A stretch of 14,071 nucleotides of DNA from Candidatus Kuenenia stuttgartensis. GTDB taxonomy: Bacteria; Bacteroidota; Bacteroidia; Flavobacteriales_D; Crocinitomicaceae. Location of the stretch: assembly GCA_943326025.2 (NCBI GenBank), contig CALPRR020000046.1, forward strand, positions 1-14,071, given 5' to 3'. Numbering within the stretch: the stretch's first letter is position 1; each line of letters opens with the position of its first letter. Position numbers and translations under genes: made by a program. The notes beneath the pieces were generated by a model, which made no database searches, was not told where the DNA came from, and was given only the letters and a program-made list of their open reading frames with translations. Shown here one piece after another: positions 7,858-14,071 of the stretch.

Positions 7858-7885
7858 TATTAGAAGCTAGACATTAGACTTGAGA
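7858..7885. repeat. Period-7 imperfect tandem repeat
   Basis: Four adjacent heptamers, TATTAGA, AGCTAGA, CATTAGA and CTTGAGA, share the pattern nnTnAGA or nnnnAGA. They lie in the 111-base gap between the patatin stop and the VOC start. Similar short heptameric intergenic runs occur in Flavobacteria as I recall, but no function can be read from the sequence. Confidence 0.5.
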
Positions 7886-7926
7886 ATAATTAATTTTTTC
7901 TAATTAGTAATTAAACTTCAATTTTA

Positions 7927-7934
7927 TATATTTG
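7927..7934 (+). promoter_or_regulatory. -7 promoter box (TATATTTG) of VOC gene
   Basis: An exact TAnnTTTG match ends 18 bases before the ATG at 7953. No clear -33 TTG is seen, only T-runs near 7894-7899. The in-frame TTG at 7932 lies inside this box and so cannot be the start if the box is used. Confidence 0.65.
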
Positions 7935-7952
7935 CGACAAAATAAAATCAAA

Positions 7953-9020
7953 ATGGAAAAAATAATCTGTGGTATTCAACAAATGGGAATTGGTGTTCCA
8001 AACGTTCAAGAAATCTGGAAATGGTATCGTAAATTTTTCGGAATAGATGTGCGTGTTTTTGAAGATGCTGCGGAAGCTCCATTAATGATTGATTACACTG
8101 GAAACGAAGTTCATAAAAGAACTGCTACACTTGCTTTAAGTATGCAAGGTGGTGGCGGATTTGAAATATGGCAATTCACTTCAAGACCAACAAATAAAGC
8201 TACATTTGACATTAAATTAGGTGATTTTGGTTTGTATTCTTGTCGAATTAAATCAAAAAATGTTCAGGAAACATATAATTATTTCAAATCTAATGGAGCT
8301 GATTTAATTTCAGAAGTCGTATCAACTCCATCAGGTGAAAAACACTTTTTTGTTAAAGATCCAAATGGAAATATTTTTAATGTTGTAGAAGGAAAAGGTT
8401 GGTTTTCAAATACAAATCATCCGTCTCAATGTGGTGCTGTTGCAGGAACAATGATTGGTGTAAGCAATATTGACAACTCAATTTCATTATACAGAGATAT
8501 TTTAGGTTACTCCAAAATTGAATACGATGTGACAGGAGAATTTAATGATCTCTCAAATTTGCCTGAAGGAGATAAAAAAGTGAGAAGAGTTCTTTTATCT
8601 CATCCTGAAGAAAGAAAAGGTCCTTTTGCAAAATTATTAGGTCCAACTCAAATTGAATTAATTCAATCAATAGAACGAACAGATTGCAAAAAAATATTTG
8701 AAAACAGATACTGGGGAGATTGGGGATTCATTCATTTATGTTTCGATATACAAGGAATGGATGCATTGAAATCTGAATGCGAAGCAAAAGGTTATCCTTT
8801 TACAGTAGATAGCTCAAACACATTCGATATGGGTGAAGCGGGCGGAAGATTTTCTTACATTGAAGATAAAGATGGGACATTAATTGAGTTTGTTGAAACA
8901 CATAAAGTTCCGGTTCTAAAAAAATTAGGTTGGTACATAAATCTAAAAAACAGAGATCCTAAAAAACACTTACCAACATGGATGTTGAAGGCGATGGGAT
9001 TAAATCGAGTTAAAAATTGA
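7953..9020 (+). CDS. VOC family (glyoxalase-fold) protein with two domains
   Basis: This 355-residue, probably cytoplasmic protein contains two vicinal-oxygen-chelate domains, at about residues 5-150 and 158-318, plus a basic tail of some 40 residues (ending GLNRVKN). Domain 1 opens GIQQMGIGVPNVQEIWKWYR and closes DPNGNIFNVVEG. Domain 2 opens GTMIGVSNIDNSISLYRDIL and closes DKDGTLIEFVE. In VOC enzymes the metal is held by His and Glu at fixed strand positions. In domain 2 His261 (GFIHLCF) and Glu312 (GTLIEF) fit two of these. In domain 1 the equivalent places appear to be Gly and Asn, so that domain looks non-metal-binding; this is inferred without alignment. The substrate is unknown: lactoylglutathione lyase, ring-cleaving dioxygenase and resistance proteins share the fold. 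The ATG is chosen over the upstream TTG because the promoter box overlaps the latter. It seems to be transcribed alone. Confidence 0.85.
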   Translation: MEKIICGIQQMGIGVPNVQEIWKWYRKFFGIDVRVFEDAAEAPLMIDYTGNEVHKRTATLALSMQGGGGFEIWQFTSRPTNKATFDIKLGDFGLYSCRIKSKNVQETYNYFKSNGADLISEVVSTPSGEKHFFVKDPNGNIFNVVEGKGWFSNTNHPSQCGAVAGTMIGVSNIDNSISLYRDILGYSKIEYDVTGEFNDLSNLPEGDKKVRRVLLSHPEERKGPFAKLLGPTQIELIQSIERTDCKKIFENRYWGDWGFIHLCFDIQGMDALKSECEAKGYPFTVDSSNTFDMGEAGGRFSYIEDKDGTLIEFVETHKVPVLKKLGWYINLKNRDPKKHLPTWMLKAMGLNRVKN

Positions 9021-9073
9021 TTTAACAGTAGCTTTTGTTTATTGAATAACATATTTTATCAAAGTTATTTTTA

Positions 9074-9081
9074 TACATTTG
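9074..9081 (+). promoter_or_regulatory. -7 promoter box (TACATTTG) of lipoprotein gene
   Basis: An exact TAnnTTTG match lies 25 bases before the ATG at 9107, with an A-rich leader (AAAAAGAGCAATAACT) between. No convincing -33 TTG is found at 17-23 bases upstream. Confidence 0.6.
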
Positions 9082-9106
9082 ACAAACTAGAAAAAGAGCA
9101 ATAACT

Positions 9107-10195
9107 ATGACTAAATATATTTTCTCTATCATTTCAATGTTAACATTGATTATTTCTTTGGTAGGATGTAATGAAGAAATAAATCTTTCAACTGACTTTC
9201 AGGAAACAGCTGTTATTTATGGGTTATTGGATCAGTCCGAACAAATCCATTACATTAAAATCAATAGAGCTTTTATTGGTCCAGGTAGCTCAATCGACAT
9301 AGCAAAAATTCCAGATTCTAGTTATTTTAAAAATGTGGAAGCTAAAATAACTGAATTAGGAGGAACAAACAGAGTTTGGACATTAAGGGATACAATTGTA
9401 GGCAACAAAGATCAAAATGGTCTTTTTTATGCGCCTAATCAAAAATTGTATTATTTCGATACTAAAACAAATCCTTTAAATGCTGCTTATTCATACAAAT
9501 TAACTGTTACCGTTGATAAAGGTTTATCAAGTGAATTTATTATAACTGGACAAACTACTTTGGTTAATAATATTGCTTTACAATCTTCAGCTACGTTTAA
9601 ATTAGGTTTAATTGATAATAATAATTTGTATAAATCAACTGCTCTTAATTTAAATTCAGGAACAGCTACAACAGTTAATGCCAAGTTTAACATGATTGTA
9701 AATGAATATATTGGTACTAATTTCGATTCTATTTCAATTCCATGGAATATTAATGAACTAGATGCAGGAACAACAACTGATATGACTATGAATTTAAATG
9801 GTCAAACATTTTATGAAGTAATCAAAAATGGAGTAACAAATAATCCAGCAATAACTAAACGAAATTTAAAAGCAATTAAAATTGTATTAACTGGAGGTTC
9901 TAGTGATTTGCACAATTATATTTTGGTAAATAAACCTTCAAGTTCTATCAGTCAAAGTAAACCAACATATACAAATTTAACATCTAACTCTGCTAAAAAC
10001 AAAGCGGTTGGATTATTTTCAGCAAGACAAACAGTTACTTATTATTTCCCTTTTCAAAAAGTAATTGAACCAAATTATAGACTATTAGATTTGAAATCTA
10101 CAAAGGAACTATGCAATGGTAGTTACACCACTTATGATTATAAATTTTGTAGTCAACATACAAATGACATGGCCGAAACATTCTATTGCCAATAA
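9107..10195 (+). CDS. Lipoprotein of unknown function (DUF4249-like)
   Basis: The 362-residue product has a type II signal peptide with lipobox LVGC; Cys21 would be lipidated, and the following Asn-Glu-Glu is compatible with export to the outer membrane. After it come beta-rich sequences: a short strand with AVIYGLLDQ and HYIKINRAFIG, then VWTLRDTI and YSYKLTVTV, suggesting an Ig-like or transthyretin-like start as in DUF4249 lipoproteins. That assignment is from memory of the pattern and is not certain. The lipobox Cys aside, the only cysteines are three in the last 27 residues (336, 348, 361; ELCNGSYTTYDYKFCSQH and FYCQ), which looks like a small C-terminal Cys-containing motif. Stable, full-length ORF. 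In Bacteroidetes DUF4249 genes often neighbour TonB-dependent receptors; none is adjacent here. The neighbours (VOC protein, PriA) give no hint of function. Confidence 0.8.
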   Translation: MTKYIFSIISMLTLIISLVGCNEEINLSTDFQETAVIYGLLDQSEQIHYIKINRAFIGPGSSIDIAKIPDSSYFKNVEAKITELGGTNRVWTLRDTIVGNKDQNGLFYAPNQKLYYFDTKTNPLNAAYSYKLTVTVDKGLSSEFIITGQTTLVNNIALQSSATFKLGLIDNNNLYKSTALNLNSGTATTVNAKFNMIVNEYIGTNFDSISIPWNINELDAGTTTDMTMNLNGQTFYEVIKNGVTNNPAITKRNLKAIKIVLTGGSSDLHNYILVNKPSSSISQSKPTYTNLTSNSAKNKAVGLFSARQTVTYYFPFQKVIEPNYRLLDLKSTKELCNGSYTTYDYKFCSQHTNDMAETFYCQ

Positions 10196-10240
10196 TATAG
10201 ATCATTTATAATAGAATACGTTTTTTCATTTCTTATTTCT

Positions 10241-10248
10241 TAAATTTG
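10241..10248 (+). promoter_or_regulatory. priA: -7 promoter box (TAAATTTG) of priA
   Basis: An exact TAnnTTTG match ends 20 bases before the priA ATG at 10269. A run of six T at 10221-10226 is the only thing near the expected -33 position. The resulting leader would include the ATGTAA at 10264-10269. Confidence 0.65.
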
Positions 10249-10263
10249 AGGGTTGATTTCAAA

Positions 10264-10269
10264 ATGTAA
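10264..10269 (+). promoter_or_regulatory. AUG-UAA start-stop overlapping priA start
   Basis: The bases ATGTAATGG contain a minimal start-stop (ATG 10264-10266, TAA 10267-10269) whose last A is the first base of the priA ATG (10269-10271). A ribosome starting here would stop at once, in position to reinitiate at priA. Use of this site is speculative. Confidence 0.3.
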
Positions 10270-12752
10270 TGGCTGAAAGAAAAACCCTTTTTGCAGATAT
10301 AATTCTTCCCGTACCAGTTCATCAACTGTTTACTTACCGTATTCCGTTTGAGATGAATGATTTCATTTACGCGGGTATAAGGGTTGTTGTTCCATTCGGG
10401 AAATCAAAATTACTAACTGGAATTGTCATTAATGTTCATGAAAATATTCCTGCAAATTATCAAGCAAAATATATTGAACACGTTTTAGATGATTCACCTA
10501 TCATCAAGCAAGAACAATTTAAATTATGGCAATGGATTTCAGATTATTATATGGCTCCAATTGGAGATGTAATGAATGCTGCACTTCCTTCTAATTTTAA
10601 GCTTGCAAGTGAAACAAAAATTGTACTTCATCCTGATTACAACAATGATTATTCTCAATTAGATGATCGCCAATATCAAATTGTTGAAGCCTTAGAAATT
10701 AGAGAAACACTAGATTTAAAAGAAATTTCGGAAATTGTCGGTATCAAAACCATACAGCCAATTATAAAGGTTTTAATGGATAAAAAAGTTGTTTTCACGT
10801 TGGAAGAACTGAATAATAAATTCACACCAAAAACAGCTATTTACATTGTCTTGAATGAAAAATACCTCGACAACGATCAATTAGAATCCTTAATTCAGCA
10901 GTTAGAAACAAAGAAAACTACTCATAAACAATTAGAAAATCTACTTCTTTTAATCCGAGAAGGAAATTATAATAATGGTAAAATTGAACCTGTACTTCGA
11001 AAACAATTAGAAAGTGTAGGTGCATCAATTTCCACATTGAATACATTAGAAAAAAACGGATATATTACGCAAGAACGTTTCGAAATATCAAGATTTAAAG
11101 AGAAAAATAATTCCGTTAAAGAATTTAAAAAATTATCTGATTCTCAATTAAACGGATTAAATGAAATTCGTTCAACGTTTGAAACAAAACAAGTAACACT
11201 TCTTCATGGTGTAACTGGTTCTGGTAAAACAGAGGTTTATGTTGAATTGATTCAAGAACAAATTGAAAAAGGAAAACAAGTTCTTTTTCTACTTCCTGAA
11301 ATAGCATTAACAACTCAATTAATCACACGCCTTTCATCCTATTTTGGAGATTTAATAGGTGTATATCATTCAAAATTCAATCAAAATGAACGTGTTGAAA
11401 TCTGGAATCATGTATTAAACAATAATCCTAATCAATTTAGAATAATTCTAGGAGCACGTTCTTCTATTTTTCTTCCCTTTGCAGATTTAGGATTAATTAT
11501 CGTTGACGAAGAACACGAAAGTTCGTTCAAACAATATGATCCTTCTCCACGCTATAATGCTAGAGATTGTGCTATTGTTTTAGGTCATATGCATAAAGCA
11601 AAAGTTCTTTTAGGCTCTGCAACTCCAGCAATGGAAACCTATTACAACGCGAAAAATGGAAAATATGGATTAGTTGAATTATCTGATCGCTTTGGTGGTA
11701 TTCAAATGCCTGAAATCTTTTGTGCTGACTTGAAAAAAGAACGCAAAAATAAAAGCATGCAATCGCATTTTTCAGCTTTCTTAGTTGATCATATTCGCCT
11801 TGCACTCAACAATAAAGAACAAATTATATTATTTCAAAATAGAAGAGGCTATACTCCTTTATGGATGTGTGAGATTTGCAATTGGACACCGAAATGTAAA
11901 AACTGTGATGTTTCTTTAACTTATCATAAGCAAACGAATACACTTAAATGTCATTATTGTGGATACCTGACACCTCCTGTTGGCACTTGTTCTTGTTGTG
12001 GAAGTAATCGTTTAAAAATGTTGGGATTCGGAACTGAAAAAATCGAAGATGATTTATCAATTTTATTTCCGAATATCCGAATTCAACGAATGGATTTAGA
12101 TACAACACGTTCAAAAAACGCCTACGAAAACATTATTTCAGAATTTGAGAATAGAAATGTAGATGTTCTTATTGGAACTCAAATGGTAACAAAAGGACTA
12201 GATTTTGACAATGTGAGTTTAGTCGGTATTTTAGATGCTGATATGTTATTAAATCGAAATGATTTTAGGGCATTTGAACGATCTTATCAATTAATGTCTC
12301 AAGTTGCAGGAAGATCAGGTAGAAAGAATAAACGTGGATCAGTAATCATTCAAACAGGTGATGTCGATAATTGGGTAATTCAAAAAGTAATCGCTCATGA
12401 TTACAAAGGATTTTATGAAAGTGAAATTGTTGAACGTAAAAATTATTTCTATCCTCCTTTTTATAAAATTATTGAATTCACATTAAAACATAAAGATGAA
12501 AACTTAGTGAATCAAGCATCCAATGAATTCGCTAAAAGTTTACGAGAGATATTTAAAGAAAGGGTTTTAGGACCAGAATTTCCTGTTGTAGCAAGGGTAA
12601 ACAATCAATTCATAAAAGTAATTAAATTGAAAATTGAACGTGATGCTCCTGAGAAAAAAATAAAGGAGCGCATAAACGAATTAATTGATTCATTTTTTAG
12701 CGCCCCTGTCAATAAGTCAATTCGACTGTTAATTGATGTTGATCCCGCTTAA
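10269..12752 (+). CDS. priA: Primosomal protein N', replication restart helicase PriA
   Basis: PriA (827 residues) is a cytoplasmic 3'-5' DNA helicase that recognises stalled forks and D-loops and reloads the replicative helicase. Visible parts in order: a 3'-DNA-binding domain (about 8-105, with VPVHQLFTYRIP), a winged-helix region, helicase lobe 1 with Walker A GVTGSGKT (314-321, Lys320) and Walker B DEEH (413-416), motif GSATP, a zinc-binding insert with eight cysteines (534, 537, 543, 546, 561, 564, 574, 577), lobe 2 with GTQMVTKGLDF and QVAGRSGR, and a C-terminal domain. E. coli PriA has 732 residues; the extra length here seems to sit mainly between the winged helix and lobe 1 (about 200-295), a charged stretch. 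The start ATG follows a -7 box and a start-stop. The gene ends tail to tail with the sigma gene, sharing four bases, with no terminator between them. Homologues of PriB/PriC are not nearby. Confidence 0.96.
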   Translation: MAERKTLFADIILPVPVHQLFTYRIPFEMNDFIYAGIRVVVPFGKSKLLTGIVINVHENIPANYQAKYIEHVLDDSPIIKQEQFKLWQWISDYYMAPIGDVMNAALPSNFKLASETKIVLHPDYNNDYSQLDDRQYQIVEALEIRETLDLKEISEIVGIKTIQPIIKVLMDKKVVFTLEELNNKFTPKTAIYIVLNEKYLDNDQLESLIQQLETKKTTHKQLENLLLLIREGNYNNGKIEPVLRKQLESVGASISTLNTLEKNGYITQERFEISRFKEKNNSVKEFKKLSDSQLNGLNEIRSTFETKQVTLLHGVTGSGKTEVYVELIQEQIEKGKQVLFLLPEIALTTQLITRLSSYFGDLIGVYHSKFNQNERVEIWNHVLNNNPNQFRIILGARSSIFLPFADLGLIIVDEEHESSFKQYDPSPRYNARDCAIVLGHMHKAKVLLGSATPAMETYYNAKNGKYGLVELSDRFGGIQMPEIFCADLKKERKNKSMQSHFSAFLVDHIRLALNNKEQIILFQNRRGYTPLWMCEICNWTPKCKNCDVSLTYHKQTNTLKCHYCGYLTPPVGTCSCCGSNRLKMLGFGTEKIEDDLSILFPNIRIQRMDLDTTRSKNAYENIISEFENRNVDVLIGTQMVTKGLDFDNVSLVGILDADMLLNRNDFRAFERSYQLMSQVAGRSGRKNKRGSVIIQTGDVDNWVIQKVIAHDYKGFYESEIVERKNYFYPPFYKIIEFTLKHKDENLVNQASNEFAKSLREIFKERVLGPEFPVVARVNNQFIKVIKLKIERDAPEKKIKERINELIDSFFSAPVNKSIRLLIDVDPA

Positions 12753-13618
12753 CCCAAGTATGTTTTCAACATCCGGCTTCGGGAAGTGTGTTTTAACCTT
12801 CTAATTGCTTTTTCTTTTATTTGACGCACTCTTTCTCTCGTCAAGTCAAATTTTTCACCGATCTCTTCTAATGTTAACGGATATCTTCCATTTAACCCAT
12901 AATACATTTGAACCACATCGCATTCTCTTGATGTCAACGTTCTTAAAGAGCGTTCAATGTCTTTTTTTAATGATTCCGATTCCAATTCACTATCTGGATT
13001 CGGCATACTATCATTGGAAAGTAAATCATACATGCTAGAACTAGACTCGTCACCTTCAACTAATGATGCATCCATAGAAACATGTCTTCCACTGTTTGAT
13101 AATGATTGTCTTACATCTTCAGGTGAACATTCTAAAAAATCAGCCAATTCATCTACAGAAGGTGGACGCTCATTTTTCTGTTCTAATTCAGAATATGCCC
13201 TGTTTATTTTATTTATAATTCCAATTTTATTTAATGGTAAACGAACCATTCTTGCCTGCTCAGCTAATGCTTGCAAAATTGATTGACGAATCCACCAAAC
13301 GGCATAAGAAATAAATTTAAATCCTCTCGTTTCATCAAAACGCTCAGCTGCTTTAATTAATCCAATATTACCTTCGTTTATTAAATCTGGAAGTGTCATT
13401 CCTTGATTTTGATACTGTTTAGCAACAGAAACAACAAAACGTAAGTTTGCACGTGTTAAACGTTCTAAAGCTTTCTTATCACCATTTCTAATTTTTATGG
13501 CTAATTGAACTTCTTCATCAGCTGTAATCATATCTTCGCGACCAATCTCCTGTAAGTATTTATCTAGAGATGCAGTTTCTCTATTTGTTACTTGTTTGAT
13601 AATTTTCAACTGTCTCAT
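12749..13618 (-). CDS. rpoD: Primary-type sigma-70 factor (RpoD/SigA family)
   Basis: This 289-residue sigma factor directs RNA polymerase to promoters. It lacks region 1.1, the normal state in Bacteroidetes. Region 1.2 covers about 17-50 (SLDKYLQEIGREDMITADEE). Region 2 covers about 50-120, with the core-binding and melting segments DLINEGNIGLIKAAERFD and GFKFISYAVWWIRQSI. Region 3 is about 125-215 and includes an acidic/serine stretch (187-217). Region 4 is about 222-285, with the -35-type helix-turn-helix LTLEEIGEKFDLTRERVRQI (248-267). It should read the TTG/TAnnTTTG promoters seen upstream of neighbouring genes. The ATG at 13618 matches the usual family start (MRQLKI). It is convergent with priA, whose stop overlaps, and divergent from the phosphatase gene 302 bases away. 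I could not identify its own -7 box securely; TACTTTG at 13630-13624 (minus) is one base short of the consensus spacing. Confidence 0.95.
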   Translation of the reverse strand: MRQLKIIKQVTNRETASLDKYLQEIGREDMITADEEVQLAIKIRNGDKKALERLTRANLRFVVSVAKQYQNQGMTLPDLINEGNIGLIKAAERFDETRGFKFISYAVWWIRQSILQALAEQARMVRLPLNKIGIINKINRAYSELEQKNERPPSVDELADFLECSPEDVRQSLSNSGRHVSMDASLVEGDESSSSMYDLLSNDSMPNPDSELESESLKKDIERSLRTLTSRECDVVQMYYGLNGRYPLTLEEIGEKFDLTRERVRQIKEKAIRRLKHTSRSRMLKTYLG

Positions 13619-13627
13619 GGCTCAAAG

Positions 13628-13640
13628 TATTTAGTGAATA
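13628..13640 (-). repeat. Shared 13-mer, copy before sigma gene
   Basis: Read toward the sigma gene this is TATTCACTAAATA, ending 9 bases before its ATG. The identical 13-mer occurs at 13869-13881 on the plus strand, oriented toward the phosphatase gene. Together they form a perfect inverted repeat 228 bases apart. Confidence 0.5.
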
Positions 13641-13868
13641 TCTGTTTCTTCTATAACGATTAATTTAATCATTAGTTAATAATCTATTGCACAAAAAATG
13701 CTAAAATTTATAACTAAATGAGCAAACTACACTTCTCTTTGATTAAACGATTGTTTTTCATCGAATATTTGAAATATTTTTCATAAAAGACTCAAAAACA
13801 GCGGGTAATTATTGGCTTTTAAATAGCTTTTTTACATATTAAACTTTCATTTTGATGATTAATCACAC

Positions 13869-13881
13869 TATTCACTAAATA
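13869..13881 (+). repeat. Shared 13-mer, copy before phosphatase gene
   Basis: TATTCACTAAATA in the direction of the phosphatase gene, 39 bases before its ATG and 27 bases before its -7 box, so just upstream of or overlapping the -33 region. It is identical to the copy before the sigma gene. Confidence 0.5.
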
Positions 13882-13908
13882 GTTTTCAAACCTTTAATTT
13901 TCTTTCCT

Positions 13909-13916
13909 TACTTTTG
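13909..13916 (+). promoter_or_regulatory. -7 promoter box (TACTTTTG) of phosphatase gene
   Basis: An exact TAnnTTTG match only four bases before the ATG at 13921. With the usual distance from this box, transcription would start at or within a base or two of the ATG, giving a leaderless or almost leaderless mRNA. Confidence 0.6.
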
Positions 13917-13920
13917 CATC

Positions 13921-14071
13921 ATGAAAATTTTAATGGTTTGTTTAGGAAACATTTGTCGTTCGCCATTAGCGGATGGACTGTTGCGAAAAAAAGTAGCCGA
14001 TTTAAATTTAGATGTAACAGTTGATTCTGCAGGAACAGCTGACTATCATGTTGGAGAAGCACCAGATCATA
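13921..14071 (+). CDS. Low-molecular-weight protein-tyrosine phosphatase, N-terminal part
   Basis: The gene is cut by the window end; 50 codons are visible. The protein begins MKILMVCLGNICRSPLADGL, which contains the family's P-loop C(X)5R(S): nucleophile Cys7, Arg13, Ser14. DSAGT follows at about residues 36-40, another family landmark. Such cytoplasmic enzymes of about 150 residues dephosphorylate tyrosine on proteins, in some bacteria on capsule or exopolysaccharide kinases; the partner here cannot be told because the downstream genes are missing. ArsC-type arsenate reductases share the fold and the P-loop, but this start is typical of the phosphatase. The start codon is clear and lies four bases after a -7 box. 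Confidence 0.92.
   Translation, partial: MKILMVCLGNICRSPLADGLLRKKVADLNLDVTVDSAGTADYHVGEAPDH

Larger units (their letters stand above)
13619..13920. other. Divergent intergenic region, no gene
   Basis: These 302 bases separate sigma (minus) from the phosphatase (plus). I see no ORF or RNA gene. The region holds a 13-bp inverted repeat at its two ends (13628-13640 and 13869-13881), the phosphatase -7 box at 13909-13916, and two internal AT-rich dyads: GATTAATTTAATC (13658-13670) and AATATTTGAAATATT (13764-13778). The length leaves room for more regulation than elsewhere in the window. Confidence 0.6.

Noticed and set aside
7932..7952. TTG at 7932 as start of the VOC gene
   Set aside because: The codon is part of the TATATTTG promoter box; the ATG at 7953 is better placed and begins the conserved domain.
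12765..12785. CCGGCTTCGGG near the sigma stop as a terminator
   Set aside because: The stem is only three pairs with a mismatch beyond, lies inside the coding sequence and lacks a following T-run on either strand.
12805..13286. Overlapping plus-strand open frames opposite the sigma gene
   Set aside because: They mirror the conserved sigma regions 3 and 4, have no promoter and no recognisable product.
13764..13778. AATATTTGAAATATT dyad as a regulatory site
   Set aside because: It is a clean 7-bp dyad but made almost only of A and T in a very AT-rich gap, so chance is a good explanation; listed only as a landmark.
1..14071. Mobile element, defence island, CRISPR or biosynthetic cluster
   Set aside because: No transposase, integrase, phage, toxin-antitoxin, Cas or biosynthetic gene is present; no regular long repeats; composition and codon use look even across the window.

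Overview
The window looks like a stretch of ordinary chromosome from a low-GC Bacteroidetes bacterium, most likely a member of the Flavobacteriia. Three things support this. The base composition is strongly AT-rich. Several genes carry an exact TAnnTTTG element, the Bacteroidetes -7 promoter box, 4 to 25 bases before the start codon. The primary-type sigma factor is the short form (289 residues) without region 1.1 that is typical of that phylum. Shine-Dalgarno sequences are essentially absent and starts are preceded by A-rich stretches, which also fits. I see no transposase, integrase, phage gene, CRISPR array, tRNA or rRNA.

Layout. 1-209 (minus): N-terminal part of a secreted protein with a lamin-tail-type domain. 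210-571: non-coding divergent region. 572-2746 (plus): exported dipeptidyl peptidase IV of family S9B with its full catalytic triad. 2881-4167 (plus): citrate synthase, closed by a strong terminator. 4297-5493 (minus): THUMP-domain RNA N2-guanine-type methyltransferase, closed by its own terminator. 5547-7841 (plus): a patatin-like phospholipase joined to an outer-membrane beta-barrel, apparently starting at TTG. 7953-9020 (plus): a two-domain VOC (glyoxalase-fold) protein. 9107-10195 (plus): a lipoprotein of unknown function. 10269-12752 (plus): PriA, the replication-restart helicase. 12749-13618 (minus): the RpoD-family sigma factor, overlapping priA tail to tail. 13921-14071 (plus): the start of a low-molecular-weight protein-tyrosine phosphatase.

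The genes do not form a pathway or one operon. Most have their own promoter, and gene pairs are convergent (citrate synthase/methyltransferase; priA/sigma) or divergent (methyltransferase/patatin; sigma/phosphatase). The functional themes are envelope and secreted enzymes (DPP IV, patatin-barrel, lipoprotein, LTD protein) mixed with housekeeping (citrate synthase, RNA methylation, PriA, sigma). The sigma factor encoded here is the expected reader of the TAnnTTTG boxes in the same window.

I did not find a convincing undescribed system. The items most worth a second look are small: a TTG start and a palindromic overlapping promoter between the divergent methyltransferase and patatin genes; a perfect 13-base inverted repeat placed upstream of both sigma and the phosphatase; an AUG-UAA start-stop overlapping the priA start; a TTAA that serves as stop codon on both strands; a nearly leaderless phosphatase gene; and a period-7 intergenic repeat.
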